A stretch of DNA of 27,255 nucleotides, from contig JAAOMT010000514.1 in NCBI GenBank assembly GCA_016748015.1, positions 1-27,255 on the forward strand, in the 5' to 3' direction. The position numbers and the translations under genes were made by a program. The notes under the pieces were generated by a model. The model made no database searches. It had not been told where the DNA came from and saw only the letters and a list, made by a program, of their open reading frames with translations. Shown piece by piece: positions 22,673 through 27,255 of this stretch. Source of the stretch: Geosiphon pyriformis (taxonomy: Eukaryota > Glomeromycota > Glomeromycetes > Archaeosporales > Geosiphonaceae). Positions within the stretch are counted from its first letter, which is position 1. Every line of letters begins with the position of its first letter.

Positions 22673-23202
22673 AATTCATTCTGTGCTCTATTTTACAATT
22701 ATTAGCGATGGCAAATGGTGAAATTTTGTATTTTACTTCCCGTTTTAAAATTTACGTCACATTCCAAATGGTCTAAATCCCAACTTGCTCCAAAAAATAT
22801 ATTCCCAACCGGGTAAATGAAAATTTAATCCCATTGAAATTTACAAGATCGAGATAAATAGTTAAAAAACCATAAATTTATTGCAACTCTGCACTACCCT
22901 CCAAAAAGTAACTCCTAATTCGAAATTAAATACAAAAATTCAGTATTTTTCAGATTTACTTTCTTTTTAACCAAATAAAGTCTCATATAAAAATATCTAA
23001 TTGCAACACAAACTAAATAATCTGAGATTAGACAATATTGTGGCTATTATCTTTTGCTCTTTTTCCAATCATTCAATATTTAGTTTGTGTTGAAATCAGA
23101 TAAATCTGATTGGACCAGGTTGGAGATTAAGACTATTTTGGGATGTGATACAAAAATTATTTGCCATCGAAAGTAATTTTAACATAGAGCGAGGAATGAA
23201 TT
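22673..23202. mobile_element. MITE-like element with long imperfect terminal inverted repeats
   Basis: About 530 bp. The left end (AATTCATTC, GCTCTAT, CGATGGCAAAT at 22706-22716, TTTTGTAT) reappears inverted at the right end (ATTTGCCATCG at 23159-23169, ATAGAGC, GAATGAATT at 23194-23202). The arms stay similar for roughly 55 bp and again at CACATTCCAAA/CACATCCCAAA and CCAACTTG/CCAACCTGG. A second perfect 16-bp inverted pair lies inside: CAACACAAACTAAATA at 23004-23019 and its complement at 23077-23092. There is no coding capacity, so it would be non-autonomous and mobilised by a transposase encoded elsewhere. I could not define a target-site duplication. Confidence 0.7.
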
Positions 23203-24508
23203 ATAATAAAACAATGAATCATCATAGATCAAAAAAGCATCGAAAAAGGTAAGATACAAAACTTGTCTTGAATTTATGTACAACCAGACAAATGTATCAA
23301 AATCATTCTACTTTCTTAATTTACACTAATAATCTTCAGTATCAATCTATAATTTTATTTGCAGAATAAATATCAATAGTTTCCTATGCTAAAGTCAGTA
23401 CACAGAAGAAGATAGTTAAAGAGCGCTTATAAAAGGCACTGGAGTTAAAATTTAAAAAATTTATAGTCATACATAGAAAGAAATATTTTTATTTTTTCGC
23501 GTAATACATGTGTTCCAAAATAGTTATAGAATCTTTTAAGTTATTTATTTTTATTTTTAAGACAATGAGCGATGATTTCTAATTGTTCGTTAAAGATTAC
23601 AGCAGCAGGCATAAAATAAATAAAGAATTAGAAAGTATCATGTTTTCTTGTTTTTAAAATTTCATAAAGATTTTCAAGTAATTAACAAATAATTGAGGAT
23701 CGAATTTAAAGACCTAAATATAGTCAAATGTATTATTTTAAATAAATTCCATTATATGAAAGCATAAAAAAAATAGAATAAAAGTAAAATAACAAAGAGA
23801 AAAAAAAGAGATATGAGAGCCAAAAGAAATTACAAAAAAAGATAGTTGATGACATATAGCATATAGTTTAGAGATTTTAATATTGGTTGGAAATAAAATT
23901 TTTTTCACATGAAAAGCTACTTTTATAAATTATAAAATATTGATATTAATTTTATTTTAAATATAAACATTTTTTTCATAAATAATTTATATTTCATTAG
24001 TTAAACTATGAAATAATTACTAATATAGTTGATTAGTGATTGTTATTTTAGCATCTTCATCTCGTCCCATAAATGAAGTTTCAAATTTTATTGTGTAGTA
24101 ATATTTTTCGGTTAAATTGGGGGCTAGTTTTCTATAAAAAGTTTGTCAGATGGGATCGGTGATCGATATTATTCACTTTCAGAAACTATAACCCAGTCTT
24201 TTGGTTAACTTTAAAAGTGAATATTAAAAATAATTAAACTTGATAGCAATTTTTTTATGGTTTTTTTTCACAAGAGCTTTATTACTTCTCATTATAACAC
24301 AATAATTCCATTAGAATGGAACGAAATGAATATGACTTATTCCAATATAGTCTCATTACTTACAGAAAACAATTGTAATATTTTTATTTATCAAATCATT
24401 GAGCTTAAATCGATAATATCTCAAGGAGACTGATTTAAGTATAAAATGAGCCAGGAAATTTTCATCAAACTTTCAGGTTAAATATGAAAGTAAAAGAATT
24501 ACGATATT
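23203..24508. other. A+T-rich intergenic, no gene
   Basis: Stop-dense in all frames. No recognised repeat or RNA gene. Confidence 0.4.
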
Positions 24509-24547
24509 TGCCCGCCATCGCTAATTAAATAAAGCGCATGGCGGGCA
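24509..24547. repeat. GC-rich hairpin, TGCCCGCCAT...ATGGCGGGCA
   Basis: A perfect 10-bp inverted repeat (24509-24518 and 24538-24547) extended by CGC/GCG with one unpaired base, around a short A+T loop. Most of its G and C sit in the stem, unlike anything nearby. The left arm and loop contain GCCATCGCTAATT, which matches the MITE terminal repeat at 22701-22713 in inverted form (GCCATCGCTAAT plus T), so the two may be related. Confidence 0.75.
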
Positions 24548-25220
24548 GAAAATTTTCAACTTAATTAAATGCGTTCTAATGCAAGTGATCTCGCTTAAAT
24601 TGTTTTTGGGAAAGGATTCGGAATTTTGAATTAACTTTTGGAAATATTCCGAATTTATAGAAAAATGAAAAATCTTATTTTGAATATTTAAATTTCTAAA
24701 AGCCAAAAATTTGAAATCGATTTGCACCATATGATAGCCTAAGGTTAGATTTTTTCATTTTTTTTCAGCCGAAATTTACTTTTTCATCTAACGCTACATC
24801 AAATTTTTAAACAATAGATGCGCCAAAGGCCTATGATTTGTTTATCATAATACTTTAAGAAATTTAATTTTAAAATTTTAATTTTTAATATTTGTAAATT
24901 CTTATTTTAAGCTCTTAACCTCGCAGAATTATGGTCGAAGTTTTTATGCACTATAAGTTAAATCAACTCATAAGAAATGTGAAACAACAACAACAATAAT
25001 AAAATCAAAAAGAGAAAATATTGATCCCAATGTTTTTGATCGAGTTTATGAAAATAACTTTTAAACTGGTAATCTCTCTGTTTTGAGATTTAAAACACTG
25101 TTTTAGAAATCTAATCTGGACTGACCTAAAAAAGACATTTAAAAAAATAGATCCCTCTAACGAAATTCTCATATTTATTCGTTTTCCATCCAATTCGCTA
25201 TAAAAAAAAGATGAGATTGC

Positions 25221-25226
<6 letters not shown>
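24548..25226. other. A+T-rich spacer downstream of lipase-like D
   Basis: No exon seen. A loose inverted pair (GATAGCCTAAGGTTAGAT near 24733 and ATCTAACGCTACATC near 24786) is too weak to call an element. Confidence 0.35.

Positions 25227-25265
<39 letters not shown>
25227..25265. repeat. (TAA)n microsatellite
   Basis: About a dozen uninterrupted AAT/TAA units, just beyond the stop codon of lipase-like gene D on its 3' side. Confidence 0.95.
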
Positions 25266-25268
<3 letters not shown>

Positions 25269-25275
25269 CTTCTAT

Positions 25276-25287
25276 TTTATTTTTATT
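25276..25287 (-). terminator. Candidate poly(A) signals of gene D
   Basis: Two overlapping-range AATAAA hexamers on the minus strand (25287-25282 and 25281-25276), beginning three bases after the stop codon of gene D. In this A+T-rich DNA the hexamer is common by chance, and a signal so close to the stop would give a very short 3' UTR. Confidence 0.25.
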
Positions 25288-25289
25288 TC

Positions 25290-26691
25290 TTAACAAGTCA
25301 TCGTTACTTCATAATAAGGCCCGAAATGATCATTATCCCCCTGTTGACCGCTAGAATTTACACACATCTTTTTATAAAGCAAAATTATATTTAGATGATT
25401 TTTAATAAAAGTTATGCTTATTTCACTTAAAGGTTTTTCAGTTACCTGACTTTCAAGTGAGGTATCGCTATTACAATAGAAGGATTCCCGATCCACGCCA
25501 TTGTTCCAGATCTCAGTTCCATCGTGGATATACTCTCCAGTTGGCAGTTGGGGAATTTTATCATGCCCAAAAGTTGAACGCCAATGTTCCAGCCGATCAT
25601 CAGCCCCTTCTGCGAATTTCTCATTCCCAATTCTAGGCTGGCCGAATGTAAACACCAAAGGTTTCGGAATATTTGGCAAATTATTTTGTGCATAATCTAG
25701 AGCTGCCAATTCAGCATACACTAATAAATTCCATTATAATCGATTGGGAATCCAAAAAAAAAAAAATTTCTTATTCCTAAAGAATGAACAATCTTTGAAG
25801 CCAGACACAATTTTATTTTAGCTAAAAGACAGACTTACCTCCACCGATCCCAAAACCAACAAATGTTACTAAATTTGAATCTTTTTTAGCTTGCTCTATT
25901 ATTGAATTTATATCGGCTAAATTTTCTGAATGCCAATTTTTATATTCATCTCGAAATTTTTGTAAAATCCTTGCACCAGATATTGGATTTTCCTCAGGAA
26001 ATTGGCTCATGTGATCAGCAGATTGAAGGTCCTTCAGCAAGGTTTCTTCATTGCCAGCAAAAGAAATATTTATTTCATCTTCAGATTTTTCAGCAAAATC
26101 TGAAAACAGAATTCAAGCCATGACTTTTTTTTATTGAAATTCAAGTTGATGCTTCTTAATTGTTGTTAATCTTTTTTTAAAAAACTTACGGTAAATCTTA
26201 TCAGATTGATCATTCTTACTTTTTCGAGTACAAAAGGCTTTTCTAGCCAGTTCAGCTTTTTCTTTCATCCAAGATTGATCTCTAGGACTAACTATGTGAT
26301 CATATAAAGATTCTGTCACTTTATCTTCTTGCACTAGAAATTCATTTATGGAGAACCAGGAAAAACCCTTTGATCCAAAGTTTAATGGATCAGAACTCGT
26401 TTCAAAAGATACCGCTGCATCTGTTTTGAATGGGTCATTGAAATTAAAGTTCAAAATGGAACTTTCATCATTCAAATTAAGATAATCATTGGTCGAAGCC
26501 AAAATTGGTTCCCCAAAAATATTTTGCTCAGAATCCAAAGTTATTGGTGAGGCTGTGACCACCATTATATTGGGATTTGAGATCGATGACAATTGCCATA
26601 TTATTCTTATTAAAACTATGAGAAAAATTTTGTATGCTAAGTTCGAAATTTTATTTGGCATGGTGAGAATATCTATGCTAGAATTTTGCAT
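25290..26691 (-). CDS. Secreted class 3 lipase-like protein D, nucleophile Ser replaced by Gly
   Basis: The only apparently intact gene. Exons 26691-26190, 26099-25839, 25720-25446 and 25367-25290; introns of 90, 118 and 78 nt, all GT-AG. The sum is 1116 nt, or 371 aa. The ATG at 26661 (MPNK, context CACCATG) may be the real start, because it aligns with the start region of A. A hydrophobic segment at residues 18-35 suggests secretion or membrane anchoring. The catalytic domain follows: NPISGARILQKFRDEY, then VTFVGFGIGGVYAELAALD (elbow, residues 249-254), TFGQPRIGN (279-287), Asp308 in GHDKIPQLP, IHDGTEIW, and His360 in DNDHFGPY; Cys at 337, 348 and 371. Class 3 lipases use Ser-Asp-His to hydrolyse acylglycerols; residue 251 is Gly (GGG codon), so normal hydrolysis is not expected although Asp and His remain. 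The third intron is in frame, so reading through it is also possible. It may be a lipid-binding pseudoenzyme; that is inference. Confidence 0.85.
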
Positions 26692-27023
26692 AATAGAAAG
26701 TTATAAATTAATCCGTTTGCTTATATGTAGTTTTTTATCGGTTTTTTCGACCAGTGTGATAACCTCAAAGTTTTTCCACATATTAAAACATAATATCTTA
26801 AACCAATGATGGATAATCCGAAATTAGTGATGATTAATAATTTGCTTAGTAGATTGTTGATTAGCTGTGATAAAAAAATTTTCGTTTATCCGAATTTATA
26901 TTATAATCCAAATAAATCATAATTGATTTTTTTAGAATACTTACTCAAAAATAATCATTTATTTGAATAAAACATTTATTTAATTTAGCATTTTTAAATC
27001 ATATACTTTGTAATTATATCAAT
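26692..27023. other. Upstream region of gene D / flank of transposase remnant
   Basis: The two genes diverge from here. GGATAATCCGAAATTA (near 26812) and TTCGTTTATCCGAATTT (near 26881) form a loose inverted pair around TATCCGAA, which could be an old transposon terminus or subterminal repeat. No promoter motif is convincing. Confidence 0.35.
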
Positions 27024-27255
27024 ATGACAGAACAACTTAATGTGAAAAGAAAAACCTCACCTGTTACAGTCGCCTCCGAAATTAACGCCCGATTTTGGTG
27101 TAACAAAGTACTCGAAAATTTACCATGATCTGGACGCCCACCAGCTCTCAATAACCAAACAAAAAGTGCTCTCTTACGAAAAGTTAAAAATGAACGACGT
27201 AAACCACTACAAGAGATTGTTGATGATTTGAAGCTTAATTGCAGTTTAACAACAG
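27024..27255 (+). pseudogene. Tc1/mariner-like transposase N-terminus, degenerate and cut by window end
   Basis: From ATG 27024 the frame reads through KRKTSPVTVASEI to VLENLP, then TGA at 27126-27128, and continues in the same frame as SGRPPALNNQTKSALLRKVK and RRKPLQEIVDDLKL to the window edge. The pattern VLxxLPxSGRPPxL followed by a basic helical segment is what Tc1-type transposases have between their two helix-turn-helix DNA-binding units, where an Arg normally stands before SGRP. A CGA to TGA change would explain the stop. The DDE catalytic domain lies beyond the window. G+C is higher here than in neighbouring DNA, which fits a more recent arrival. Confidence 0.7.

Noticed and set aside
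24521-24730. Minus-strand ORF beginning inside the GC-rich hairpin region
   Set aside because: Composition-driven, and overlaps the hairpin repeat; no homology recognised.
25501-25695. Plus-strand ORF opposite exon 3 of gene D
   Set aside because: Antisense shadow of the lipase-like exon, which carries the recognisable motifs on the minus strand.
26489-26809. Plus-strand ORF opposite exon 1 of gene D
   Set aside because: Antisense shadow of the signal-peptide exon.

Overview
The window is nuclear DNA from a very A+T-rich eukaryote, most likely a fungus. Genes are split by short GT-AG introns of about 64-118 nt, there are long gene-poor tracts of extreme A+T, microsatellites and transposon debris, and there are no bacterial-style operons. 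Two protein families point to Mucoromycota, perhaps Glomeromycotina: a multi-copy class 3 lipase-like family with GQPRIGN motifs, and a modular family with WHMEVAGPP and LYALSMLPDG motifs that I associate from memory with that group. The taxonomy is inference; no search was possible.

Left part (1-4400): three related pieces of one modular gene family. A decayed minus-strand gene (2407 to 495) has a homeodomain-like start, five recognisable introns, and several stops and frameshifts. A 216-bp piece of it is repeated in inverted orientation at 2413-2628 with only two differences. A strongly diverged plus-strand relative lies at 3693-4398. From 4400 to 8330 I see only A+T-rich non-coding DNA.

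Centre-left (8356-11223): two lipase-like loci on the plus strand. Locus A (8356-9801) shows all four exons but is a pseudogene: its start ATG is replaced by TTG, and it has an in-frame stop, a poor acceptor and a frameshift. Locus B (10854-11223) is an intact first exon with a signal peptide, but no downstream exons can be found.

Centre (11224-21290): about 10 kb with no supportable gene. A 20-N assembly gap (13583-13602) is flanked by a direct duplication of 478 bp, almost certainly an unmerged contig overlap. Further right are an A/C-skewed tract, a degenerate tandem-repeat block (18370-18835) and an AATCCTG/GGAATTCC repeat cluster (19721-19890).

Right part (21290-27255): lipase-like pseudogene C on the minus strand (22303 to about 21290), a MITE-like element with long imperfect inverted repeats (22673-23202), a GC-rich hairpin sharing a 13-mer with it (24509-24547), the only apparently intact gene, lipase-like D (26691 to 25290, minus strand, four exons, 371 aa), and the start of a degenerate Tc1/mariner-like transposase running off the right end.

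The main biological point is that at the nucleophile elbow (GxSxG in class 3 lipases) A and D clearly have GFGIG, and C's decayed version reads as a former GHGVG. Glycine therefore replaces the catalytic serine, while the Asp and His positions are kept in D. The family looks like secreted lipase-fold pseudoenzymes, or enzymes with an altered mechanism, that has expanded and then decayed locally.
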